Source: DATGEO01 sp035310015 (GTDB lineage Bacteria; Chloroflexota; Dormibacteria; Dormibacterales; Dormibacteraceae). Taken from it: 7,363 bases of DNA. The notes under the pieces are model-generated. The model was not told where the DNA came from, searched no databases, and saw only the letters and a list, made by a program, of their open reading frames with translations. A program made the translations under genes and the position numbers. Shown here one piece after another: positions 1 to 6,270 of the stretch; position 1 is the stretch's first letter; every line of letters starts with the position of its first letter. The stretch lies in the NCBI GenBank assembly GCA_035310015.1, contig DATGEO010000105.1:1-7363 (forward strand), given 5' to 3'.

Positions 1-1409
1 GGGTCGGCCGCACCCAGGATGTCCTTCACCTTGCGGGCGCGGTTGCCGAGCGAGTCCTCCGCCATCGCCTGCAGCTCCGCCACGATTGCCGCCCAGTCGA
101 GCTGCGGGCCGGCCGCAGCGGGAGGAGCGGTGGGCGCCACGGCCGCCGGCATCGCGGGCACGCTGGGCGGAGTCGGCACCTCGCGCGGGACGACCGGGTA
201 TGTCGCCGTTGCGGTCTGCGGCTGCATGATCGGGATCTGCGAGGTCGCCGGTTCCGCGGGCGGGGGTGGAGGCGCGGTCTGCTGCACCGGCGCGGCCGCG
301 GGCGCCATGCGCGGTGCTCGCTGCCCGCCGACGATCTCGTCGATGTCGAGCGGCGTGTGCGTCGAAGTATCCGCGGCCTTGATCTCGATCATGGCGTTGG
401 GGTCCTCACACAGCGCGAGCGCGCGGTCAGGCTTGTCGGAGATGTCGCGCGACTCGCTCGTGTACGCGCCCGCGATCTCGCCCTCGTCGAGGATGATGAC
501 GCCGGTTCCGGCGGCCGCGCGAATCATCACGCTGCCGCTGAGCTTGCGGTCGTTCAGGAACTTCAGCAGGGCCTTCATGTCCACCCACGACGCGTACAGC
601 TCGGTGTACATGGGCCGCGAGACGGTGAGCTCGTAGAGCCCGTCGATCAGCTCCGGCGAGAGCCCGACCACGTCGAGCACGCCATGCCCGTTGGTCACGT
701 CCTCGTTGAACTTCTGCAGCGCCTGCTTGCCGAGGATCAAGCCCGTGTGCTCGTCGCCCTCGTCGTACATGCACTCGAGAGCCTGGCCTTCGCGGAAAAG
801 GATCAGACCCGACGCCTCCTCGGTGAGCAGCCGCACGTATCCCGTGTACGTCTCCTTCTCCAGCGTCGTGATGAGCCGCGGGAAGTCGACGAACGAGGTC
901 TTGAGCGAGTCGTAGATCACCTGTCCGGCCGGGACAGGGATGGGCTCGCGTCCGTGCTTCGGTTGCGGTCTGTGCTTCACGCCACGCCTCGGCTGTGGTG
1001 CCTCCACCTTCCTCTCCGGAACAGGATGCTCCTTGCGCTCAGGGGCCGAGTCGACGGGCTCCTCCGGCGCCGGCTCTTCCGGCTTCGGCTCCGGAGCGGC
1101 AGGCTGAGGAGTGGATTCCGCCGCCTGCACGAGCTCGGGGATGCCGGCCTTGACGGTCTCATCTGAAGGCAGCTTAGCCTTTGGGTCGAATTCGAACTCA
1201 CCGCCGCTCCACGACAGGGCGCTGACGACCGCATCGTCGCCGGCCACGCCGTCGCTCTGCGCATGAAAGAGGTGGCCGAAAAGAAAGTACAGCGACGCCG
1301 ATTTTCCGGAGCCGTTGCGGATCGTGAGCGTACCGGTGGACCGCTCGCCCTGAGCGGTCTCGAGCAGAGATTTGAGGCTGGTCTCGGCCAGCGAGCCCTG
1401 AGCTTGCAA
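1..1409 (-). CDS. DUF4388 (PATAN)-type multi-module protein, C-terminus cut by the window edge
   Basis: The frame is open from a TTG at 1409 through the left edge: about 469 codons with no stop, C-terminus missing. AGGAGAGGG lies a few bases before the TTG, so I chose that start. An in-frame GTG at 1430 is an alternative but has a poor Shine-Dalgarno. Residues about 5-90 resemble a DUF4388/PATAN domain: a helix (SLAETSLKSLLETA), a strand (STGTLTIRNG), an FLFGHLFHA turn, then GGEFEFD. A Pro/Glu-rich then basic linker follows (about 97-150). Two more similar modules appear near residue 187 (YTGYVRLLTEEASGLILF) and residue 287 (LSGSVMIRAAAGTGVIILDE). After about residue 363 comes a Pro/Ala-rich linker and the start of a helical segment (DWAAIVAELQAMAED). 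No signal peptide or membrane segment is visible, so it is probably cytoplasmic. DUF4388 proteins are often linked to signalling, gliding or polarity, but the function here is unknown. It is transcribed divergently from the phosphatase gene. Confidence is high for the gene, moderate for the family. Confidence 0.82.
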   Translation of the reverse strand, partial: MQAQGSLAETSLKSLLETAQGERSTGTLTIRNGSGKSASLYFLFGHLFHAQSDGVAGDDAVVSALSWSGGEFEFDPKAKLPSDETVKAGIPELVQAAESTPQPAAPEPKPEEPAPEEPVDSAPERKEHPVPERKVEAPQPRRGVKHRPQPKHGREPIPVPAGQVIYDSLKTSFVDFPRLITTLEKETYTGYVRLLTEEASGLILFREGQALECMYDEGDEHTGLILGKQALQKFNEDVTNGHGVLDVVGLSPELIDGLYELTVSRPMYTELYASWVDMKALLKFLNDRKLSGSVMIRAAAGTGVIILDEGEIAGAYTSESRDISDKPDRALALCEDPNAMIEIKAADTSTHTPLDIDEIVGGQRAPRMAPAAAPVQQTAPPPPPAEPATSQIPIMQPQTATATYPVVPREVPTPPSVPAMPAAVAPTAPPAAAGPQLDWAAIVAELQAMAEDSLGNRARKVKDILGAAD

Positions 1410-1527
1410 GCGACCCTCTCCTGAGTTCACCCCGAACTCGTTTGTTCGCCCTGGAAAGAAAGTTAGTATAGATATCGGTATCAAAACCGCGCGCCAGGAA
1501 CCGCCCGATACCCGCGACGAAGGGGCG
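1410..1527. promoter_or_regulatory. Divergent promoter region between the DUF4388 gene and the phosphatase-femX operon
   Basis: This 118-bp gap holds a clear AT-rich island (about 1441-1487) in otherwise very GC-rich DNA. On the minus strand TATACT (1470-1465) is a good -10 match and would give a leader of about 50 nt before the TTG start; no convincing -35 accompanies it. On the plus strand TTGTTC (1442-1447) and TAGTAT (1464-1469) are 16 bp apart and form a weaker candidate for the phosphatase operon. The two -10 boxes overlap, so the two transcription units could compete. A small inverted repeat, GATA-TCGG-TATC (1471-1482), lies just beside them and might be an operator. All of this is motif reading by eye. 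Confidence 0.5.
1414..1422 (-). promoter_or_regulatory. Shine-Dalgarno deciding the TTG start of the DUF4388 gene
   Basis: Read on the minus strand this is AGGAGAGGG, followed by TCGC and then TTG at 1409. It matches the 16S rRNA anti-Shine-Dalgarno well and is the main reason for preferring the TTG over the upstream in-frame GTG at 1430. Confidence 0.65.
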
Positions 1528-2214
1528 GTGATAGTCGAACAGGGCCTCAGTGTCGCGGCGGCGGTTCCGGCTCGTCCTCAGCCCGCGCGACTGCTGATGA
1601 TCCGCCACGGCGAGTCGACCTGGAACGAGGTCCACCGCATCCAGGGCCAGCTCGATCCACCGCTCTCCGGACGAGGCCGGCAGCAGGCGCGCCTGCTGGC
1701 CACGCGGCTGTCCGGACGGCGAGCTGCCCGCCTGGCGGCCATCTACGTGAGCGACCTGGCGCGGACGATGCAGACGGCGGCGCCGATCGAGGAGGCGACC
1801 GCGCTGAAGGCGGAGCCGGTCAGCGAGCTGCGCGAGGTCTTCCTCGGCGAGTGGGAAGGCCTGCATACCGACGAGCTGGCGCAGCGCTTCCCCGACGCCT
1901 GGGCGAAGTGGACCGTGGAGCCCAGCTGGGACCTGGTGCCCGGCGGCGAAGGCGCGGCCGCGTTCGAGGCGCGTGTGGGCGCGGCGGTCGATTCGATACT
2001 GGCGCGCCATCCGCACGGCGACGTCATCGTCGTCACGCACGGCGGGGTCATCCAGGTCGCGCTCCACCGCATCATGGGGAAACCAAGCCACGGCCTGTTT
2101 CCGTTTCGCATCTCGAATGCGTCGATCAGCGTCATCGAGAAGCGCGACGGGCGGTTCGTCATCGCGGGCGTCAACGACGTCGGACACCTCGAGTCGCTGG
2201 GTGAGCGATCGTGA
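1528..2214 (+). CDS. Histidine phosphatase family protein (phosphoglycerate mutase-like)
   Basis: This 228-residue protein has the full branch-1 histidine phosphatase signature. LLMIRHGES carries the nucleophile His27 within the RHG motif (26-28), SDLARTMQTA supplies the second Arg (Arg79), LREVFLGEWEG provides the probable acid/base Glu103, and VVTHGGV holds the second catalytic His171. It ends with a GVNDVGHLE-type tail seen in this family. Enzymes of this type remove phosphate from small metabolites through a phospho-histidine intermediate; the substrate cannot be read from sequence. True cofactor-dependent phosphoglycerate mutases are usually longer (about 230-250 residues with extra insertions), so a phosphatase is more likely. 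The start is GTG at 1528. The preceding AAGGGG is close to it, but no other usable start lies before Met24, which is already in the core. It is translationally coupled to the next gene. Confidence 0.88.
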   Translation: MIVEQGLSVAAAVPARPQPARLLMIRHGESTWNEVHRIQGQLDPPLSGRGRQQARLLATRLSGRRAARLAAIYVSDLARTMQTAAPIEEATALKAEPVSELREVFLGEWEGLHTDELAQRFPDAWAKWTVEPSWDLVPGGEGAAAFEARVGAAVDSILARHPHGDVIVVTHGGVIQVALHRIMGKPSHGLFPFRISNASISVIEKRDGRFVIAGVNDVGHLESLGERS

Positions 2215-3176
2215 CGGCTGACGCGGAGGCGTGGGACGCCGAGCTCGATCGGCTCGCGTCGCCGGCGCCTCTGCTCCAGAGCTGGGCTTGGGGCGAGGTT
2301 CAGGCGCGCGCCGGCTGGTCGATCGAGCGCGTGCGCCTCGACGGCGCGATGGCGTCGGTGCAGACCCGGGGGGTCGGACCGCTGCGCGAGGCCTACGTGC
2401 CCCGCGGTCCGGTGCCGGCCAACGCGGATTCGCTGGCGAGCCTCGCGCGCTGGGCCAAAGAGCAGGGACTCGTACGGATTCGCGTCGAGCCCGACGCTCC
2501 GCCGGCGCTCGGGGATCAGCTGCGTGAGCTCGGCTTCACGCGGGTCGAGCCGGTCCAGCCGGAGCGAACGCGCATCCTCGAGCTCGGCGCGCCCGACGCC
2601 GTCCTGGCGCGCATCGACCGCGGAACTCGCTACAACATCCGGCTCGCCGAGCGCAGAGGCGTCGTCGTGGAGGAGGGACGCGACGCCGCCGAGCTGGTCG
2701 AGCAGTCGAAATGGGTGGCCGCCCGTGAGGCCATCAGCCTCCCATCGCGCGCCTACTACGAGTCGCTGCTCGAGCTGCTGCCCTGGTGCCGCACCTACGT
2801 CGCCCGCGACGGCGAGTCGGGCGAGGCCGTGTGCGCGCTGCTGGTCGCCCGCTTCGCCGGCCGCGGCTACAACCTCTTCGCCGGGCGCAGCGGCGCCCAC
2901 GCCGACCTGAAGGCGAACGAGCTCGCGCACTGGCACGCGATCCGCGGCGCGGCCGAGGCCGGCCTCGTCGAGTACGACCTGTGGGGGGTGCCGCCGCCAG
3001 GCGCCGCAGCCGACCATCCGTGGTCGGGCCTCGGCAAGTTCAAGGCCGGCTTCGGCGGCCGGATCGTGGACTACGCCGGGGCGTGGGAGATGCAGCTTTC
3101 TAAAGGGGCTCGGCTGCTGGACGTGGAGCGGTCAACGCGCCGCGCGGTGCGCCGGTTAAGGCGAAACATCTCCTAA
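2211..3176 (+). CDS. FemAB/FemX-family peptidoglycan bridge aminoacyltransferase
   Basis: A 321-residue protein matching the FemABX family (lipid II:glycine glycyltransferase type), a tandem GNAT-like fold that transfers an amino acid from aminoacyl-tRNA to the peptidoglycan stem peptide in the cytoplasm. Visible hallmarks are LLQSWAWGEVQ near the N-terminus, the RYNIRLAERRGV motif (Tyr141 region), YDLWGVP (255-261), and the late KFKAGFGGRIVDYAG motif (Lys276-Phe277-Lys278 onward). The C-terminus is a short basic tail (RRAVRRLRRN). The length is near the shorter members of the family. The GTG start overlaps the stop of the phosphatase gene in GTGA, with GGTGAG upstream as a weak Shine-Dalgarno, so translation is probably coupled. 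The amino acid added is not predictable. Some FemAB-like proteins act outside peptidoglycan, so the substrate remains open. Confidence 0.87.
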   Translation: MTADAEAWDAELDRLASPAPLLQSWAWGEVQARAGWSIERVRLDGAMASVQTRGVGPLREAYVPRGPVPANADSLASLARWAKEQGLVRIRVEPDAPPALGDQLRELGFTRVEPVQPERTRILELGAPDAVLARIDRGTRYNIRLAERRGVVVEEGRDAAELVEQSKWVAAREAISLPSRAYYESLLELLPWCRTYVARDGESGEAVCALLVARFAGRGYNLFAGRSGAHADLKANELAHWHAIRGAAEAGLVEYDLWGVPPPGAAADHPWSGLGKFKAGFGGRIVDYAGAWEMQLSKGARLLDVERSTRRAVRRLRRNIS

Positions 3177-3185
3177 CAATCCTTC

Positions 3186-3222
3186 AACATCATTCGTATG
3201 ATGATTGGGAAAAGGTGGGGAA
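3186..3222 (+). promoter_or_regulatory. Probable promoter, inverted repeat and ribosome site of the response regulator gene
   Basis: TATGAT (3197-3202) is a five-of-six match to a -10 box and would give a very short leader to the ATG at 3223. The -35 region is weak. The -10 box is embedded in a perfect inverted repeat, CATCAT-TCGT-ATGATG (3188-3203), so a bound dimeric regulator would occlude RNA polymerase, possibly autoregulation by the gene product. AGGTGGGG (3213-3220) sits just before the ATG and supports that start over the in-frame TTG at 3205, which falls within the promoter elements. Confidence 0.5.
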
Positions 3223-3933
3223 ATGTCTGAAATCTCTCGCCAGGTCCTGATCATCGACGGCGACGCCTCCAATCGCCGGGAGGTCAAGTCGGCCTGCGAG
3301 CAGGACGGCTACCAGGTCCTGGAGGCGGATTCGGCGGCCGACGGCCTGCGCCTGCACTCGTCCGCGCACCCCAGCCTGATCCTGCTCGAGGTCTCGCTGC
3401 CGGACGGGTCGGGCTTCGACGCGTGCCGGGAGATCCGGCGGACCGACCCGCAGACGCCGGTGATCATGATGAGCGGGCGCTCGGACGAGATCGACGTGGT
3501 GGTGGCGCTCGAGATCGGCGCCGACGACTACGTGACCAAACCGCTGCGGCTGCGGGAGCTGGCCGCCCGGGTCGCCGCCCACCTGCGGCGCGCGCGCATG
3601 GAGTCGGCCGAGGCGATGCGGACGCGCCTGGAGTTCCGCGAGCTGGTCATCGACGTCAACGAGCGCCGCATCTACAAGTCGGGCAAGGAGGTCGAGCTGA
3701 CCCATACCGAGTTCGACCTGCTCACGTTCCTCGCCAGCAACGCCGGCAAGGTGCTGAGCCGGGAGAAGATTCTCAACTCCATCTGGGGCTACGAGTACCC
3801 CATCGAGACTCGGGTCATCGACGTCCACATCCGCAACCTGCGGCGCAAGATCGAGACCCAGCCCGCGCGTCCGTACTACATCCTCGCCGTGCCGGGCATC
3901 GGGTATCGCTTCACCAACGCCCGCCCCGTATAG
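3223..3933 (+). CDS. OmpR/PhoB-type response regulator with a Glu-substituted receiver
   Basis: This 236-residue DNA-binding regulator has an N-terminal receiver (about 8-122) and a C-terminal winged-helix OmpR/PhoB domain (about 130-232). The receiver keeps Asp12, Ser84 (IMMSGR) and the conserved Lys106 (DYVTKPL). The usual phospho-acceptor Asp in an LDLxLPD-type motif is Glu56 (LILLEVSLPDGSG), and the second residue of the acidic pair is Gly13 (IIDGDAS). The winged helix is intact: ELTHTEFDLLTFLA, a transactivation-loop region SREKILNSIWGYEY, the recognition helix around residues 197-209 (RVIDVHIRNLRRK) and the closing GIGYRF hairpin at 225-230. Family knowledge says Asp phosphorylation drives dimerisation. 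This one probably cannot be phosphorylated normally and may be constitutively active or controlled otherwise. No histidine kinase gene lies in the window. The ATG start has a good ribosome site; an upstream TTG at 3205 is less likely. Confidence 0.92.
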   Translation: MSEISRQVLIIDGDASNRREVKSACEQDGYQVLEADSAADGLRLHSSAHPSLILLEVSLPDGSGFDACREIRRTDPQTPVIMMSGRSDEIDVVVALEIGADDYVTKPLRLRELAARVAAHLRRARMESAEAMRTRLEFRELVIDVNERRIYKSGKEVELTHTEFDLLTFLASNAGKVLSREKILNSIWGYEYPIETRVIDVHIRNLRRKIETQPARPYYILAVPGIGYRFTNARPV

Positions 3934-3975
3934 GCGTCCGCGCGGCCTCGCGTCCTAAGAGTGGGGCCCGAACTG

Positions 3976-3981
3976 TAGGCT
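3976..3981 (+). promoter_or_regulatory. Possible -10 box for a leaderless OLD-family transcript
   Basis: TAGGCT fits the loose TANNNT -10 pattern and ends ten bases before the GTG start at 3992, about where a transcript beginning at or just before the start codon would place it. No Shine-Dalgarno precedes the GTG (TCCGTCGCA). Leaderless translation is common in some high-GC bacteria. The motif is weak and no -35 is evident, so readthrough from the response regulator gene 58 bp upstream is an equal possibility. Confidence 0.25.
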
Positions 3982-3991
3982 ATCCGTCGCA

Positions 3992-5878
3992 GTGAAGCTG
4001 ACGAGCGTTCGCGTCCGGCGCTTTCGGAACATCATCGACTCCAACCCGATCGCGGTCCAGGGCGACGTCACCTGCCTCGTCGGCAAGAACGAGTCCGGCA
4101 AGACCGCGATCCTCGACGCCCTCTACCGCCTGAAGCCCATCCACCCGGCCGCCTTCCGCGACATCGACGACTATCCGCGCTGGCTGCTCGCCGACCACCG
4201 GCGCAGCGGCGAGATCGAGAAGGTCAACCCGGTCGAGGCGACCTTCGAGCTCGAGCCGGCCGACGTGGAGGCGATCGAGGCGGTCGGCGGCAAGGGCGTG
4301 GTCACGTTCGGCCAGACGCTGCTCATCACCAAGGACTACGCCAACAAGACGCACGTCAGCCTGCCCGAGGTCAACGAGCACGCGACGGTGCAGCGCCTGG
4401 TCGAGGCGGCGAAGCTCCCCGACGGCCTGCGCGGAACCATCGGCGACCAGACCACCGTCGCGGGGCTCGCGACCCGGCTCGGCGAGATCGAGCACGCGGT
4501 GCCGAAGATCGACAAGCCGACGGAGCAGGCAGTCGCCAAGCTCGATGAGGCGATCAAGACGCAGTTTCCCGAGGGCGTCGCCGCGGCGATCGAGTCGGTG
4601 ATCCTCCACCGCATGCCCAGCTTCCTCTACTTCAGCGAGTACAGCCAGCTGCAGGGCAAGGTCGACCTCGAACACCTCTTCGAGGAGAACCCGGAGCTCG
4701 ACCCGGGCCAGCTCACCGCCCGGTCGCTGCTCCGGCTCGCGCACGCCGACAGTCAATCGCTGCTCGCGCTCGATTACGAGGAGCGCCGCTCCGAGCTCGA
4801 GGCCGCGGCCAACCGCCTGACGCACGAGGTCGGTCGCTACTGGACGCAGAGCTCGGACCTGAAGGTCGACATCGACATCGAGATGGCGGCGAGGGGCGAC
4901 CAGCAGGTCGCGAAGTTCCTGCAGATCCGCGTCGAGGACCTGCGCCATGGCTTCAGCAACCGCTTCGACCAGCGGTCCTCAGGCTTTCGCTGGTTCTTCT
5001 CGTTCCTCGCCGCGTTCCACGAGTTCGAGAACCGCAAGGACCGTGTCGTCATCCTGCTCGACGAGCCGGCGCTGGAGCTTCACCCGCGCGCCCAGCGCGA
5101 CTTCCTGCGCTTCATCAACGAGCGCCTCGCGCCGAAGCACCAGGTGTTCTACACCACGCACTCGCCGTTCATGATCGAGGCGGACCACCTCGAGCGCGTG
5201 CGGCTGGTCGAGGACAAGGGTCGCGGCGTCGGCGCGGTCGTCTCCGCCGACGTGCTGTCGGCCGAGCCCGACAGCTTCTTCCCGCTGCAGGCGGCGCTCG
5301 GCTACGACATCGCGCAGTCGGTTTTCGGGCGGCCCGACAACCTGCTGGTCGAGGACACGTCCGACTTCACCTATCTGAGCGTGATCAGCGACCACCTCAA
5401 GCAGTTCGGCCGCGAGCACCTCAACGGCCGCTGGCAGATCCTGCCCGCGGGCGGCATCGGCAACATCCCCGCGGTCGTGGCGCTGGTCGGCCGCCAGATG
5501 GGCGTCACGGTGGTGGTCGAGTCGAAGGGCGGGAGCGAGAAGCTGGTCGAGCTGGCGAAGGCCGGGTTCCTCAAGCCCAAGCGGCTGGTGGCGGTGGCCG
5601 AGGTCACGGGCGGGTCGCGGGCCGACATCGAGGACCTCTTCGAGGTCGACGACTACCTCGCGCTCTACAACCAGGCTTTCGGCAAGACGCTGCGCGCCGC
5701 GGACCTGCCGCCGGGCGAGCGCATCCTCGAGCGCATCAAGGAGAAGGAAGGCGACTTCGACGCGGGCCGGCCCGCGGATGCGCTGCTGCGGTTGCGCGAC
5801 AAGCTGCTGCCGCCGCTGCGCCCGACCACGCGCGCGCGTTTCGAAGAGCTGTTCCGGAGAATCAACCGAACGCTGTAA
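3992..5878 (+). CDS. OLD-family AAA/ABC-type ATPase with a degenerate-looking TOPRIM domain
   Basis: The 628-residue protein is an SMC/ABC-type ATPase of the OLD (overcoming lysogenization defect) group. The N-terminus (SVRVRRFRNI) leads to Walker A GKNESGKT (31-38). A mostly helical insertion spans about 90-320. An ABC-signature-like SSGFRW (329-334), Walker B VVILLDEPALELH (Asp357, Glu358) and an H-loop His390 (YTTHSPF) follow. The C-terminal part has TOPRIM features: LLVEDTSDFTYL with Glu454, a GGIGNIPAVVALV segment, and ADIEDLFEVDDYL with Glu547-Asp548. Where a TOPRIM DxD is expected the sequence reads VVVESKGG (Glu510, Lys512), so metal binding may be altered. OLD nucleases act on DNA, some in phage defence. 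No UvrD-type helicase is adjacent, so it is not a Gabija pair. The GTG start lacks a Shine-Dalgarno. Composition resembles the neighbours. The 3' end overlaps folK convergently by 17 bp. Confidence 0.87.
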   Translation: MKLTSVRVRRFRNIIDSNPIAVQGDVTCLVGKNESGKTAILDALYRLKPIHPAAFRDIDDYPRWLLADHRRSGEIEKVNPVEATFELEPADVEAIEAVGGKGVVTFGQTLLITKDYANKTHVSLPEVNEHATVQRLVEAAKLPDGLRGTIGDQTTVAGLATRLGEIEHAVPKIDKPTEQAVAKLDEAIKTQFPEGVAAAIESVILHRMPSFLYFSEYSQLQGKVDLEHLFEENPELDPGQLTARSLLRLAHADSQSLLALDYEERRSELEAAANRLTHEVGRYWTQSSDLKVDIDIEMAARGDQQVAKFLQIRVEDLRHGFSNRFDQRSSGFRWFFSFLAAFHEFENRKDRVVILLDEPALELHPRAQRDFLRFINERLAPKHQVFYTTHSPFMIEADHLERVRLVEDKGRGVGAVVSADVLSAEPDSFFPLQAALGYDIAQSVFGRPDNLLVEDTSDFTYLSVISDHLKQFGREHLNGRWQILPAGGIGNIPAVVALVGRQMGVTVVVESKGGSEKLVELAKAGFLKPKRLVAVAEVTGGSRADIEDLFEVDDYLALYNQAFGKTLRAADLPPGERILERIKEKEGDFDAGRPADALLRLRDKLLPPLRPTTRARFEELFRRINRTL

Positions 5879-6269
5879 CGCCGAGCTCGCGCAATCCGTC
5901 GAGCACGAAGCTGCGCTCGCGGAGCCGCGGGTGCGGCACCACGAGGTCTGGCTCGTCGATCCGCTCGTCGCCGAACAGCAGGATGTCGACGTCGATGACG
6001 CGCGGGCCCCAATGGCGAGCGGGCGTGCGGCCGCCCTCGCGCTCGACTTCCTTCGCCGCCCGCAGCAGATCGCGCGCGGTCCCCGCCCACTCGACCTCGA
6101 GCACCTGGTTCTTGAACCGCGGCTGCTCGGTGTCGCCCCATGGCTCCGTCTCGACCACGCGGCTCTGACGCACGATGCGCCCGCCCAGCTCCCGCAGCCG
6201 GCGGCGGGCGGCGCTCAGGTTGCGGTCGCGGCGTCCGAGGTTCGACCCCAGGGCGAGATAAGCCCTCAC
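5862..6269 (-). CDS. folK: 2-amino-4-hydroxy-6-hydroxymethyldihydropteridine diphosphokinase (HPPK)
   Basis: FolK transfers pyrophosphate from ATP to 6-hydroxymethyl-7,8-dihydropterin in the cytoplasm, making the substrate that FolP uses. The family signatures are all visible: AYLALGSNLG at the N-terminus, VETEPWG (39-45), FKNQVLEVE (52-60), the GR/R region ending in HWGPRVIDVDILLFG with metal-binding Asp93 and Asp95 and Arg90, then PDLVVPHPRLRERSFVL. I chose the GTG at 6269, one base after the folP stop, because the protein then begins directly at the conserved strand and is 135 residues, on the short side of normal. An ATG at 6308 (148 residues) preceded by GGGAG and overlapping folP by 38 bp is a real alternative. 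It is the second gene of a folP-folK unit and is probably translationally coupled. Its stop lies inside the convergent OLD-family gene. Confidence 0.93.
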   Translation of the reverse strand: MRAYLALGSNLGRRDRNLSAARRRLRELGGRIVRQSRVVETEPWGDTEQPRFKNQVLEVEWAGTARDLLRAAKEVEREGGRTPARHWGPRVIDVDILLFGDERIDEPDLVVPHPRLRERSFVLDGLRELGVTAFG

Positions 6270-6270
6270 C

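Noticed and set aside
357..1166. 269-codon plus-strand open frame opposite the DUF4388 gene
   Set aside because: It is codon-aligned antisense to the real gene, gives an Arg/Leu-rich low-complexity product and has no ribosome site.
1743..3017. 424-codon minus-strand open frame opposite the phosphatase and FemX genes
   Set aside because: It is antisense to two genes with full family motifs, its product is Arg/Ala-rich with no recognisable domain, and such frames arise readily from GC-rich third positions.
3934..3991. Intrinsic terminator after the response regulator gene
   Set aside because: Only short GC-rich complementarity (CGCG arms) is present and there is no T-run after it.
3980..4948. 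322-codon minus-strand open frame opposite the OLD gene
   Set aside because: It lies opposite the ATPase with its intact Walker A. The product is a Leu/Asp/Arg-rich shadow without motifs.
3992..5878. Gabija (GajA-GajB) defence system
   Set aside because: The ATPase/TOPRIM protein is GajA-like in general plan, but no UvrD-type helicase gene follows; the next gene is folK on the other strand.
6230..6250. T-arm-like GGTTCGA sequence suggesting a tRNA
   Set aside because: It lies in the FolK coding region next to the conserved GSNLG motif, and no acceptor or anticodon arms are found around it.
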